Shown: one piece after another, positions 19,119-28,729 of the stretch
Position numbering within the stretch: position 1 is the stretch's first letter
Layout of the letters: every line of letters starts with the position of its first letter
Source of the DNA: Dehalococcoidia bacterium
GTDB taxonomy: Bacteria > Chloroflexota > Dehalococcoidia > Lucifugimonadales > Lucifugimonadaceae
Assembly: GCA_022824185.1 (NCBI GenBank)
Contig: JAJEAU010000021.1
Coordinates: 1-64,000, forward strand
Length of the DNA stretch: 64,000 nucleotides
Direction of reading: 5' to 3'
Made by a program: the position numbers and the translations under genes
Notes under the pieces: generated by a model
What the model saw: only the letters and a program-made list of their open reading frames with translations
Told to the model about the DNA's origin: nothing
The model's database searches: none

Positions 19119-20333
19119 TCACTCTCCGTCGTATGGTTTGAAATCTTCGAACGTCACATCGCTGAACACGTCCGGGTAAAGCAGCCTGGCGGTCTCTTCT
19201 ATGCCGCGTACGTTCCAGTGTGACAGCGTGGTGAACTTGCGTGAATCAACGACGTGGACTTCGCCGTTCATGACCGCCGTGACCTCGTCGAGCGCCGGAT
19301 GACTAAGCAGATCGTCACGAAACTCGTTGGCTCCGTATTCAACGGGTTGTGCGATAAGGATCACGTCAGGATTCATGGCGGCAATCGACTCGATACTGAT
19401 CACTTGATGGCCTTCCACGCCATCACGCGCAGACGCGTTCACGCCACCACCAGCCTCGACTATGTCACCTTCGGTGGTATCGCTTCCCGCTGCGTAAATC
19501 GAGTCTGAGTATCGAGTTACCGCGATAACCGCCGGTCGCTCGGCGTCGTTCGGAGGCGGAACCTGGTCGGCCACGAATCTCAGTCGGTTTTCGATTTCGG
19601 CGACCAGCTCCAGTGCTCGTTCCTCGGCGCCAAGCATGTAACCGATGAGCAGTATGTTCGGGATGTTTCCTTCTGATGAACTCTCCAATGCGGTGCGCGC
19701 CACAGGTACTCCGGCTTCTTTGATGAGATTTACGACGTCGGCGTCGGTGTATTTGGAAGCCAAAACCAAGTCGGGTCTAGCCGCCAAGACGTTTTCGACG
19801 CCACTTTCGAAGGTTGGCAGATCGGTCGCTAGGTCTGCAACGTTTGAATACGCGGCATCAGCCGCGAAGGGTCCGATTGCGGCGAATCGTTCGGGGTCGA
19901 TCAGCGCTATCAGAATCTCGTCGTGGCCTAGGGAGTAAGACAAGACTCGTTGAGGCGGTTCTTCGATGACTACGACTTCATCAGCTAATTCGATCTCGCG
20001 CGGCCAATCGCGGTTGGTCGGATCGACTATCCCCTTGATCTCCGGATATGACACCACCGTTGGCGCGGGCGTTTGGGTGGATTCGGGTGTGGCCGTCGGC
20101 TTGGGTGTAGCTGTCGGTTTCGGCGTCGCGGTTGGTTCTGGTGTCGCGGTAGGTTTCGGCGTGGCTGTTGGTTCAGGCTGCGGTGTAGCCGTCGGTTCGA
20201 CTACGGCTTTGACTACAGGAGCTGCAGTCGGTGCCGCCGTTGGTTCGGGATCCGAAGTGCACGCGACGAATGCGGCGCCGATCACCATCGCCGTCAGTAC
20301 GGCGATCAAGCTTAGTTTCGATGTTGTTTGCAC
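19119..20333 (-). CDS. btuF: Corrinoid-binding lipoprotein of the ABC importer
   Basis: 404 aa. Lipoprotein signal ending AAFVACTSDP (Cys about 26), a Pro-Thr-rich linker of about 70 residues, then a class III periplasmic-binding fold: QRVLSYSLGHDEILIAL, a lobe with RPDLVLASKYTDADVV, and a C-terminal lobe ending in the Trp-containing HWNVRGIEETARLLYPDVF typical of BtuF/FecB proteins. Delivers ligand to the permease encoded upstream. Confidence 0.87.
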   Translation of the reverse strand: MQTTSKLSLIAVLTAMVIGAAFVACTSDPEPTAAPTAAPVVKAVVEPTATPQPEPTATPKPTATPEPTATPKPTATPKPTATPESTQTPAPTVVSYPEIKGIVDPTNRDWPREIELADEVVVIEEPPQRVLSYSLGHDEILIALIDPERFAAIGPFAADAAYSNVADLATDLPTFESGVENVLAARPDLVLASKYTDADVVNLIKEAGVPVARTALESSSEGNIPNILLIGYMLGAEERALELVAEIENRLRFVADQVPPPNDAERPAVIAVTRYSDSIYAAGSDTTEGDIVEAGGGVNASARDGVEGHQVISIESIAAMNPDVILIAQPVEYGANEFRDDLLSHPALDEVTAVMNGEVHVVDSRKFTTLSHWNVRGIEETARLLYPDVFSDVTFEDFKPYDGE

Positions 20334-20351
20334 TAATTCGCCTTTCGGGTT

Positions 20352-21506
20352 TTACAGCATTGAAGCGCGAGCCTTGTTACGGGCCAGCAAAAGCACGAAG
20401 AATGGCGCTCCAACCAGAGCGGTCACCACTCCTACAGGGATTTCAGCAGGAGCGATTGCGACTCTGGCCAATGTGTCGGCAGCCAAGAGAAAGATCCCCC
20501 CGCCGATGGCGCTCAGCGGGATCAAAGCGCGGTGGTCGGCGCCGATCAACAGCCGCAGCGTGTGAGGGGCGATCAATCCGACGAAGGCAATGGCACCTGA
20601 GAAAGCCACCGCAGCTCCGGTGATGAGCGAAGCGGCTAACAGCAGTAGGTTGCGCGTCAATACGACTCGGACGCCAAGCGCTTTCGCTTCGTCCTCGCTG
20701 ACCATTAGCAGGTTCAGATCTCTGGAAAACAGAACCGCAACGGCGATGCCCAGCAGGACGAGCGGCGCAGAGATGCGGATGTCGGTCCAGGTCGATGCAC
20801 CCAGTCCGCCTGCCAGCCAGAAAAGCATCTCGCGTTGCGCCTGCAGATCTGATGTGAAGAGGATGATGGCGGATATGATCGCCGCGATGAAAGCGCTCAA
20901 CGCCACGCCAGCCAAAAGGAGTGCGGCCATTGAGAATCGACCACCGAGGGAAGCGACGAGGTAAACCAGAGCGAGAGCCGTGGCGGCTCCGACGAACGCC
21001 ATGCCGGGGAGAGCGAGGGCAAAAACGGTTTGCAATCCCAGAGCGATGGCAATCACCGCGCCTAGTGCGCCGCCGGTTGAGACGCCGATGATTCCGGGAT
21101 CGGCCATCGGGTTGCGGAAAAGGCCTTGCATCACCGCGCCCGAGACACCAAGTGCCGCTCCGACGGTCAATGCGAGCAGTATGCGCGGCAATCGGATCGT
21201 CTCGATAATCGCCTTTTCGGTTTGTGGCGCGCTGGAACTACCGAAGCCGATTTGCTCGAGAAGAATTTCGATGGAATGGGAAGGCGGGATCGTGTACGGT
21301 CCGACGGCAGCGGCGAGGATTGCCAGTCCAAGACCGGCAACGATCAGCGGAATTGCACCTGCAGCGAGTTTCACCAGTACGGGTGAGTTGCTGAGGTGTG
21401 AAAACGACCGTAGCCAACGCAAGCGAAGTCGTACGGGCCATTTGCTGGCGCGCGACTTGGCCCTTCGAGAGCGCAGGTGCGGCGCTCTTGAGCTTACTGT
21501 CCGCAA
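20352..21506 (-). CDS. btuC: Corrinoid/iron-chelate ABC transporter permease
   Basis: 384 aa as drawn from a TTG at 21506; FecCD permeases are about 330-350 aa and the first 45 residues here are Arg-rich and unlike the family, so the true start is probably internal (for example GTG 21374). About ten membrane segments. The family motif GVSTGGALGAV and the ATPase-contact segment GAIAFVGLIAPHTLRLLIG are clear. First gene after the riboswitch terminator. Forms the channel with btuD products. Confidence 0.87.
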   Translation of the reverse strand: MRTVSSRAPHLRSRRAKSRASKWPVRLRLRWLRSFSHLSNSPVLVKLAAGAIPLIVAGLGLAILAAAVGPYTIPPSHSIEILLEQIGFGSSSAPQTEKAIIETIRLPRILLALTVGAALGVSGAVMQGLFRNPMADPGIIGVSTGGALGAVIAIALGLQTVFALALPGMAFVGAATALALVYLVASLGGRFSMAALLLAGVALSAFIAAIISAIILFTSDLQAQREMLFWLAGGLGASTWTDIRISAPLVLLGIAVAVLFSRDLNLLMVSEDEAKALGVRVVLTRNLLLLAASLITGAAVAFSGAIAFVGLIAPHTLRLLIGADHRALIPLSAIGGGIFLLAADTLARVAIAPAEIPVGVVTALVGAPFFVLLLARNKARASML

Positions 21507-21543
21507 ACTAAAAATCCCTGCCGCTTTCGCATGGCAGGGATTC
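21505..21543 (-). terminator. Intrinsic terminator between riboswitch and btuC
   Basis: Arms AATCCCTGCC and GGCAGGGATT form a perfect 10-bp stem around a short loop, followed on the - strand by TTTTTA. Its place between the B12 riboswitch and btuC suggests it is the expression platform that stops transcription when cobalamin is bound. It could in principle act on any - strand transcript entering from upstream. Confidence 0.75.
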
Positions 21544-21624
21544 CGCTGGTTAGCCTAATCTCGATGGGAGAGTCAGCCTAAACCTGAGGCGCTCCCTATG
21601 GCGAAGAGCGACTGCTCAGCTCAA

Positions 21625-21797
21625 TCCGGCAGGTCTCCTGGCTTTCGGATCATCGCCCTACCCGCGCCTTCCCGTCGTGTTTGACAGTGGCTTGAGCGGG
21701 GGGCTAACCGATTACAGTGGCGCCTCCGCAGCGGATTCTCACCGCTTTCCCTTTTCGCGCTCGCTTTACGAGCGCCACCAAGTTGAGTTGGCCTTGT
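21625..21797 (-). promoter_or_regulatory. Cobalamin riboswitch
   Basis: The - strand carries the conserved AGCCAGGAGACCTGCC block (reverse complement at 21628-21643) and the B12 box GCCACTG (reverse complement CAGTGGC at 21715-21721), with the upstream GGGAAAGCGGTGAGAATCCGC-like core near 21729-21750. These are the hallmark elements of adenosylcobalamin-family riboswitches. It precedes the corrinoid uptake genes and a terminator hairpin, so high cobalamin should repress uptake. Confidence 0.93.
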
Positions 21798-21807
21798 TGT
21801 GTGGAAG

Positions 21808-21837
21808 ATGCTATCAGCAGTTGTTGACATTTGTCAA
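21808..21837 (-). promoter_or_regulatory. Probable promoter of the riboswitch transcript
   Basis: On the - strand, TTGACA (21832-21837) and TAGCAT (21808-21813) are 18 bases apart, placing the transcript start near 21800, right at the riboswitch 5' end. The -35 lies inside the 16-base palindrome GTTGACA-TT-TGTCAAC (21823-21838), which could be an operator. Confidence 0.5.
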
Positions 21838-21926
21838 CGCATGTTTCCCAGACGGGAAGACGTACGATTAGTTCTGATCTGCGATGCTGGTCGCAGATGA
21901 ATCCTGATATGCGCGGCATCGAATCC

Positions 21927-23468
21927 ATGGCAATAAATCGAATCGACATTTCCAGACCGATGGGTAAGGTGGTGATGTTGCAGGGAACTGGTTCGTCGGT
22001 GGGGAAGAGCCTGTTGGTGACCGGGTTTTGTCGAGTCTTCGCGCAGGATGGATTTCGAGTTTCACCGTTCAAGGCGCAGAACATGTCGCGGAACTCGGGC
22101 GTTACGCCAGACGGTCTAGAGATAGGCCGGGCGCAGGTGGCGCAAGCTCATGCGGCGGGGATCGAACCTGAAGTAGAGATGAATCCGGTGTTGATCAAGC
22201 CAGAAGGGAATGCAACCGCGCAACTCGTGTCGATGGGTAAGATGGCCGGCCAGCTCCACGCTTACGAGTACATGACACGGCGAGTGGCACTCTGGCAGAA
22301 CATCAAGGATTCGCTTGACGCATTGCGCTCTCGATTCGACATCGTTGTGATTGAAGGTGCAGGGAGTCCGGCCGAGATCAATTTGAGGGCCGGAGACATC
22401 GTCAACATGGCGGTTGCGCTGTATGCAGACGCGCCGGTTTTCATCATCGGCGACATCGACAAGGGCGGCGTGTTTGCTTCGCTCTACGGTACGAACGCTC
22501 TGATCAGTGATGAGGAGCGTGCGTTAGTCAACGGGTTCATCATCAATAAGTTCCGAGGCGATGCCGGCCTGTTGGATTCAGGTTTGGAGCAACTGAAGCA
22601 GTTGACGGGTGTGCCAGTAATCGGTGTGGTGCCGTATTTGACGGATGTGTATGTCCCGGAAGAGGATGCGCCAGTGGAGGCTCGAAGGTCTGATTCTGGT
22701 GATGGTGACGAACATGTTGATGTCGCGGTTATCGGCCTGCCGCGGATTGCGAATTTTGATGAGTTTGATCCTCTGGCCCGCATCGGAGGAGTCCGGCTGC
22801 GGTACGTTCGTGAGGCGACCGATTTTGGCGATCCAGATCTCGTGATATTGCCGGGTTCCAAGGTGACGGTTGCCGATCTGGATTGGGTTCGGTCATCGGG
22901 TATCGAGGGACGAATCAGGCGTCATCTGTGGAATGGTCGCGCGTTGATGGGTATATGTGGCGGGTTGCAGATGCTCGGACACACGATCCGCGATCCGCTT
23001 GGTATCGAATCTGATCGACCTGAGGTTCCGGGTCTGGGAATTCTCGATGTTGAAACGGAGTTTGTGGGTGAAAAAGTGACTGTTCGAACCGATGCCTCAG
23101 TGGTTTCCGAAACCGGACTTCTTGCGGGGGCGAGCGGAATGAAGGTGTCGGGTTACGAGATCCATGTTGGGGTCAGCGGATCTGGTGGCGGCTCGAGAAC
23201 GGCGTTGAAATCCGTCACAGCGGACCGCGCCGTTGGCTACCTGGACATTGCAGGTCGGGTGTTCGGGACATATGTACACGACCTATTCAAGAACGAGGAT
23301 TTCGCTGAGTGCGTGGTCGATAATTTGGCGCGAATGAAGGGTATCGAGCGTACGCCCGAGTCTGAGCCGTTTTCTCAAGACGCCGAGTTTGACAAACTGG
23401 CTGGGCATGTTCGTCGACATATCGATTTCAGAACTGTTTACGACTCGATGGGTTTAGCCGTCCGTTAG
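21927..23468 (+). CDS. cobQ: Cobyric acid synthase (glutamine-hydrolysing)
   Basis: 513 aa from ATG 21927; upstream in-frame starts back to 21831 would overlap the regulatory region. N-terminal P-loop-like VMLQGTGSSVGKSLL and KAQNMSRNSGVT are characteristic of CobQ, as are VIEGAGSPAEINL and the C-terminal class I glutamine amidotransferase core GICGGLQMLG (nucleophile Cys) with a terminal His in YVHDLF. Amidates adenosylcobyrinic acid a,c-diamide at positions b, d, e and g. It is divergent from the uptake operon; no other late cobalamin-synthesis gene is present nearby. Confidence 0.95.
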   Translation: MAINRIDISRPMGKVVMLQGTGSSVGKSLLVTGFCRVFAQDGFRVSPFKAQNMSRNSGVTPDGLEIGRAQVAQAHAAGIEPEVEMNPVLIKPEGNATAQLVSMGKMAGQLHAYEYMTRRVALWQNIKDSLDALRSRFDIVVIEGAGSPAEINLRAGDIVNMAVALYADAPVFIIGDIDKGGVFASLYGTNALISDEERALVNGFIINKFRGDAGLLDSGLEQLKQLTGVPVIGVVPYLTDVYVPEEDAPVEARRSDSGDGDEHVDVAVIGLPRIANFDEFDPLARIGGVRLRYVREATDFGDPDLVILPGSKVTVADLDWVRSSGIEGRIRRHLWNGRALMGICGGLQMLGHTIRDPLGIESDRPEVPGLGILDVETEFVGEKVTVRTDASVVSETGLLAGASGMKVSGYEIHVGVSGSGGGSRTALKSVTADRAVGYLDIAGRVFGTYVHDLFKNEDFAECVVDNLARMKGIERTPESEPFSQDAEFDKLAGHVRRHIDFRTVYDSMGLAVR

Positions 23469-23498
23469 CTGGTTACCCCTAAGAAACTTATGTGAGCT

Positions 23499-24266
23499 TC
23501 AAGCGATTTCGATGCCGACGGGGCAATGATCGGAGCCCATCACGTCTGCGAGGATAAAAGCGTCGGTGAGATTAGCGGCGAAGTCGGTGTTGGTGAAGAA
23601 GTAATCGATGCGCCAGCCCACGTTTCGATCGCGGGCGCGGGTCATCACGTTCCACCAGGTGTAGTTTTCCGGCTCTTGGTTAAACTGCCGGAAAGTGTCC
23701 ACGAAGCCGTGCTCGATGAAAGTGTCCATCCATGCACGTTCCTCTGGGAGGAATCCTGAAATCTTGGCGTTCTCCTTGGGGCGCGCCAGGTCTATTTCCT
23801 TGTGGGCAGTGTTGACATCGCCGCAGACCACTACGTTGCGGCCTTGCTGACGCAGGTTGTCGACGTATTCCAGAAAGGCGTCGTAGAACTCCATCTTGTA
23901 CCGGAGACGTTCGGCGGAGCGCTTGCCGTTGGGAAAATAGATCCCCAGGAACACAAAATCGTCGAAGTCAGCAACGATGGTGCGCCCCTCACTGTCGAAG
24001 CGCTCGACGCCAAGGCCGTAAGTAACGCTGCTGGGGGTGTTTCCTTCGCGGGCGTAGAGGCCGACGCCGCTGTAGCCCTTGCGTTCCGGGGTGGTGAACC
24101 AAGAGGAGTAGCCCTCAACTTGTTTCAGGGCTTTGGGAAGCTGGACCTCGTGGGCCTTGGTCTCCTGAACGCAGAGCACGTCGGGCTGTTCAGACTCGAA
24201 CCACTTGAGGAAGCCCTTCCTGTGAGCGGCCCTGATGCCGTTGACGTTCCACGAAATAAGACGCAT
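23499..24266 (-). CDS. xth: Exodeoxyribonuclease III / AP endonuclease
   Basis: 255 aa from ATG 24266, preceded by GAGGGGGAA; longer in-frame starts to 24392 add a non-conserved leader. Typical Xth motifs are present: [18 protein letters not shown] (metal-binding Glu), GDVNTAH (catalytic Asp-x-Asn), WRIDYFF and GSDHCPV (catalytic Asp-His). Repairs abasic and 3'-blocked DNA ends. Stands alone and converges on cobQ. Confidence 0.93.
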   Translation of the reverse strand: MRLISWNVNGIRAAHRKGFLKWFESEQPDVLCVQETKAHEVQLPKALKQVEGYSSWFTTPERKGYSGVGLYAREGNTPSSVTYGLGVERFDSEGRTIVADFDDFVFLGIYFPNGKRSAERLRYKMEFYDAFLEYVDNLRQQGRNVVVCGDVNTAHKEIDLARPKENAKISGFLPEERAWMDTFIEHGFVDTFRQFNQEPENYTWWNVMTRARDRNVGWRIDYFFTNTDFAANLTDAFILADVMGSDHCPVGIEIA

Positions 24267-25395
24267 TTGTTCCCCCTCAGCGAGTGCGAATTCCACCGGC
24301 GACATTCTACTGCAACCGAAAGAAGGCGGATTGTTCGAGACCTTCGTCAGACCGGATCGACGGTTAGCCGCGTCGTATTTCCAGTTGTTCATCGGTCGGT
24401 TGTTGCCCGATGAACAGCTTTAACGTTGAACATTTCATATGCAACTAGCAAATGGAGCTTTGAAAGTGAAAACACTTGGAGGTTAAAGTGCCCTCTCGTT
24501 TTGATGCCGTATCGGTGACGTTTGGCCGATTCAGGCCCGTCGGCGCCGCGATGATTTCGGGCTGCCCTCGCTAGCTTGGTCGGGGGAGCCGTCGGGTGGA
24601 TGTCTCTCGGGACTCAGTTTGAGTGTCAGACTAGGATGTCGACTCCCGCGTTTCATGCGGACACGCTGCACCAACGTGGCTAGGGAAATCGGCAGGGTTG
24701 CAGCGCCGGAGTGAACCTGATCGGATACGCGCATGATTTGATCCAGGATGGAGGGCCCAAGGGTGAGAACTTGCGAATTTTCCTGCGGGAAGTGGCACTG
24801 TAATCATGCAAGAACATCTAGGCAACTCCTCTGCGAGCGTCTCGCTGGCGTCGAGTGCCTGATTCGACTTGGCGGCTTATCGTCGCTTAGTTTCTACCAA
24901 AGGAGAACATTCTCGATTGATGACATCGTAGCGCTGGCAGATGATTTGGTCTGAAGCCCTTTGCAGGTCATTTTTCACGGGCGTTTTTGTAGGAATTAGA
25001 ACCGCGCCGACATGCCAACCTATGCGATGCACGAGCCGGCATGTTTGGAGACATAAGCGGAGTATGTGGACGGGTTGCCTATGAAGCAAACGTTAAACTC
25101 GCCGGCGAATGATGAGATAATGATCCAGAGTCGGGCCACATGATGTTTCTCAGTCCCCTGACCGCTGCTCATGACGAATTCTCCCTCACTTGCTCTTGGG
25201 TCATCAGACCGGCACAGTGTATTGGCTTGGAGGGATGAGTTGGATCTGCTGAGATTCGATGCCGTTGCCTGAGTGCGTGCAAGGCCATAGCCCTGCCCCT
25301 CGGGTGATGAGACGCCGGAAGTCGCGGAGATGGCTCCCAAGATTCAACGTTGATTCTGAGACCACTAGGCCATTGATGAAGAGAGCATCGTACTG
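24267..25395. other. 1.1-kb gap with no recognisable gene
   Basis: Several short ORFs on both strands overlap one another and none has a family motif, a good ribosome site or consistent codon use. The stretch separates the conserved house-keeping block from the sterol-type island and may be a scar of insertion or the remains of dead genes. A weak -10-like GATAAT occurs near 25115. Confidence 0.5.
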
Positions 25396-26785
25396 TTGAA
25401 CAGCAACAATTCTCGACGCTATGACGTGGCGATAATTGGCGCTGGCCCGGTTGGCAGTTTGTGTGCGCTTGCCCATGCACGTAAGGGTGCCCGGGTGGCG
25501 CTGTTCGAGGCAAATCCCAACGGGTACGACAAATTGAAGGGAGAGTGGCTCCACCCGCCTGCCTCGCGTATGCTGAACCAGGTCGGGCTTCGTTTCGGTA
25601 CGCAGGGCCACGTCACCAATGGGTTTGTGGTGTTCCCTGAGGATGGATCTGATCCGATACCTCTGCCCTACCCTGGCGGCGCGCGTGGACTGGTATTGCC
25701 GCACGAAACTCTAGTCTTGAAGCTGCGTGAGGCCGCGCAAAACGAGCCCAATATCGACTTAATTTGGGCGGCCGCACGCCCTACCCATGACGGTCGTGTC
25801 ACATATACGCAGAATGGCGTAGAGGAATCTGTGATCGCCGATCGGTTGGTCGGCGCTGATGGCCGAGGGGCCGTCGTACTGCGATTGTTGGGGCTGACAT
25901 CAAAGCCCATGGTCCGTTCGCGTATGATTGGCGTCCGGATGGATGGAGCGGCCTTACCTATGGAGGGCTATGGGCACGTATTCTGTGGTGGACTTGGACC
26001 GGTGTTCATGTATCGATTGGGAGACAACAGCGTTTCTGCCGTGGTGGATGCCCCACATGAATACTCAAGCCGAGAAGCTGTCGACCTATTGTTGAACTCG
26101 TATGTCCCCTCGCTACCGGCAGATATCAGGTCGTCGTTCGAAGAAGCAGTGCGTAAGCGACGCTTCAAGTTCGCCGGAAACACGATTCGACCGCGCATAT
26201 CGTAACGGTAGCTCCCGTTTCGTGGTTATCGGCGATGCGGCGGGACATTACCATCCCATGACTGCCGTCGGTCTGACCCTCGGTTTCGGCGATGCCTTGA
26301 CGTTGGCCGAGAGCGATGATTTCGACGACTTCGTCGCGAACCGATTCAGGGAGATTCGCGCGTCCGAAATGCTCGCCATGGGGTTCTATGAGATATTCGC
26401 CGATCACCGGGATGAGGCTTTGGCGCTCAGGCACGCGATATATCGGATTTGGCGGAAGGGAGGCGGGACCGCTGATCGGAGTCTGGGCTTGCTCGCTTGC
26501 GAAGATACGTCAGAGATCAGTCTCGGTTTCATAGGCGCCTTGACGGTTGCCGGAGCCATTGTCAGGACGATCCCGAGATCGGTGAAACCAAACGCTTGGC
26601 GACGCGCTGCCGTCACCGTTCGTCGTCTCACTTCACGCATCGGATGGTTCATAAGGGCCGTTTGGCAGTTGCGCAAATCGACGGCCAAAGGCGAAGTCCA
26701 GAATGAGCGAGTGCATGACCATTTGGCGCGTAGCTTCGTCGCCACCTCGCCACAGCAGGAACGCCTCGTCCGACCGTCTGACTAG
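25396..26785 (+). CDS. sqmo: Squalene-monooxygenase-like FAD protein with an apparent frameshift
   Basis: Two overlapping frames together give about 460 aa, the right length. The first (25396-26205, TTG start) has the Rossmann motif VAIIGAGPVGS and the DG motif VGADGRGAVV. The second (entering near 26190, ending 26785) has GDAAGHYHPMTAVGLTL, the C-terminal FAD motif of squalene epoxidases, and a hydrophobic, basic tail suited to membrane association. Removing one C near 26194 would join ...NTIRP to AYRNGSSRF... cleanly. Either the gene is recently broken or the assembly has a one-base error. It stops 9 bases before the cyclase start, which supports function in oxidosqualene supply. Confidence 0.72.
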
Positions 26786-26794
26786 GAGCATGTC

Positions 26795-28729
26795 ATGCGA
26801 CCTGATGCCAGTTCCGCCCTGAGGATGGCGACCGAGCGCTTGCTGCATCTGCAGAGTGAGGATGGCAGCTTCGAAGGCGAGGTGCTCTGGTGCCCGATGC
26901 TCTCCGCTCAGTACGTGCTGTTGCACCACATTCTCGACCGTCCGCTCCTGCCCGACCGCCGCCGCGGCGTGTTGCGATACTTCGAGCGGTCCCGCCTAAA
27001 AGGAGGACTGTGGAGTCTCCACGAGCACGAACCGCCAAATCTGTTCGTCACGACTCTGGTCTACGTCGCGGCTAGATTGCTCGGCGTCGAGCGAGGCGAT
27101 TCGTTAATCGAACCGGCGCGGAGATTTATCCAGAACGAGGGAGTCCTAGGTATCCCGACTTGGGGTAAATTCTGGCTGGCCCTGCTTAATCTCTACGAGT
27201 GGCGCGGCATCAACGCGATTCTGCCTGAGGTGTGGGGCCTGCCTCGGTGGATGCCGTTGCATCCTTCGAATTGGTACTGCCATACCCGGATGATCTATAT
27301 GGGGATGGCGGCCGTTTACGCGCATCGGTTCCAAGCACCTGTCACACCCCTGATTGCCTCCTTGCGAGAAGAGCTATACCCAGACGGATTTGCGAATGCC
27401 GATTTTGCTTCTAGTCGCAATCGTCTGCGTGACGCTGACCTGCATGCCCGGCCAAGCGTGTGGCTCCGCATAGGATTCGGCTTCGCCCGGATTTTCGATC
27501 GGTTGCACAGCAAGCGTCTGCGCGCACGCTACGTGGATTCGATGGTCCGCAATATCAAATGGGAGTTGAAGACCACCAATCACACCTCCATATCACCGGT
27601 AAGCGGAATCCTCAACATCCTTACCTTGTGGCTGCACGACCCCGAAGATCCCGACGGACGTCGAGGCCTCGCACAGTTGGATCGCTGGATCTGGGAAGAC
27701 GACGAAGGAGGATTGCGCGTCTCTGGGGCCAGAAGCGCCTCTTGGGATACCGCCTTCGCCTTGCAAGCACTCTCGACGGCGTCCGAAATCGTCGGGGTTC
27801 GCGATGCGCTCCAAAGCGGCGCCGACTACCTGCGCAACCAGCAGATCGACAACAGCTTCGAAGGCTTTCAAGAGGCGTATCGGAACGATCCTCTGGGCGG
27901 ATGGTGTTTCGCCGCGGGATGGCACGGCTGGCCAGTGACTGACTGCACCGCCGAGGCGGTCCTCGGACTTCTCACCGCCGACAGCGATGCGACGGACGTC
28001 ACAGCGCTGGGCGACGCAGTCCGGTTCATGTTGCGGGGACAGAATCGAGACGGTGGATTTGGCACCTACGAAGCGAAGCGCCCCTTGATTGGTCTCGAAT
28101 GGCTGAATCCTGCCGAGATGTTTGCCGACTCTATGACGGAACACTCGTATGTTGAGTGCACCGCCTCTTGTCTTGCCGCCCTAGTGGCTTGCGGAGAGCG
28201 CTTCCCCCAGCTCATCGGACAGGCGGAAGCCAAGGCCATAACACGCGCCGAAGCTTGGCTGCGCCGCGTCCAAGAGAGAGACGGCTCGTGGCGCGGCGAA
28301 TGGGGCGTTCAGTTCATCTATGGCACGTTCTTCGGGATCAGGGGATTGCTCGCCGCGGGTGCTCAGCCCGGCGATCCAGCCCTGCGTTCGGCCTGCCAAT
28401 GGCTCCTGGACCGTCAGCGAGATGACGGAGGATGGGGCGAGCACTACCGGGGTTGCTATACCGGTGAATACGTCGCGCATGACGAGAGTCAGGTTATCCA
28501 GACCGCATGGGCGTTGCTCGCTCTCCTCGAGGCGGGTGATACAGATTGGAATGCGATTACCCGAGGCGCCCAATTCCTAATAGGTACGCAGAGCGCGGAT
28601 GGTACCTGGCCCAGACAGGACATGGCTGGGATATTCTTTCGCACCGCACTTCTGGACTACGCGCTGTATCGCCAGTATTTTCCCCTGCATGCGCTTGGTC
28701 TCTACGAGCAGCGCCGCCTGGAAAATTAG
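26795..28729 (+). CDS. osc: Oxidosqualene cyclase
   Basis: 644 aa, full length for the prokaryotic triterpene-cyclase family, starting at ATG 26795. The catalytic motif is PVTDCTAEA (Asp about 383): DCTAE is the oxidosqualene-cyclase form, whereas squalene-hopene cyclases carry DXDD. QW-type motifs occur throughout (SEDGSF, NRDGGFG, ERDGSWRGEW, RDDGGWGEH, SADGTWPRQ). The WYCHTRMIYMG segment corresponds to the MWCYCR region. Aligned by eye, the positions that separate lanosterol from cycloartenol synthases read Gly/His/Val, so the exact product (lanosterol, cycloartenol or an arborinol-type skeleton) cannot be called. Peripheral inner-membrane enzyme. Paired with the upstream monooxygenase gene. 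Confidence 0.92.
   Translation: MRPDASSALRMATERLLHLQSEDGSFEGEVLWCPMLSAQYVLLHHILDRPLLPDRRRGVLRYFERSRLKGGLWSLHEHEPPNLFVTTLVYVAARLLGVERGDSLIEPARRFIQNEGVLGIPTWGKFWLALLNLYEWRGINAILPEVWGLPRWMPLHPSNWYCHTRMIYMGMAAVYAHRFQAPVTPLIASLREELYPDGFANADFASSRNRLRDADLHARPSVWLRIGFGFARIFDRLHSKRLRARYVDSMVRNIKWELKTTNHTSISPVSGILNILTLWLHDPEDPDGRRGLAQLDRWIWEDDEGGLRVSGARSASWDTAFALQALSTASEIVGVRDALQSGADYLRNQQIDNSFEGFQEAYRNDPLGGWCFAAGWHGWPVTDCTAEAVLGLLTADSDATDVTALGDAVRFMLRGQNRDGGFGTYEAKRPLIGLEWLNPAEMFADSMTEHSYVECTASCLAALVACGERFPQLIGQAEAKAITRAEAWLRRVQERDGSWRGEWGVQFIYGTFFGIRGLLAAGAQPGDPALRSACQWLLDRQRDDGGWGEHYRGCYTGEYVAHDESQVIQTAWALLALLEAGDTDWNAITRGAQFLIGTQSADGTWPRQDMAGIFFRTALLDYALYRQYFPLHALGLYEQRRLEN

Noticed and set aside
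26795-28729. Squalene-hopene cyclase as the identity of the terpene cyclase
   Set aside because: The catalytic motif is DCTAE rather than DXDD, and an SQMO-like gene directly precedes it.
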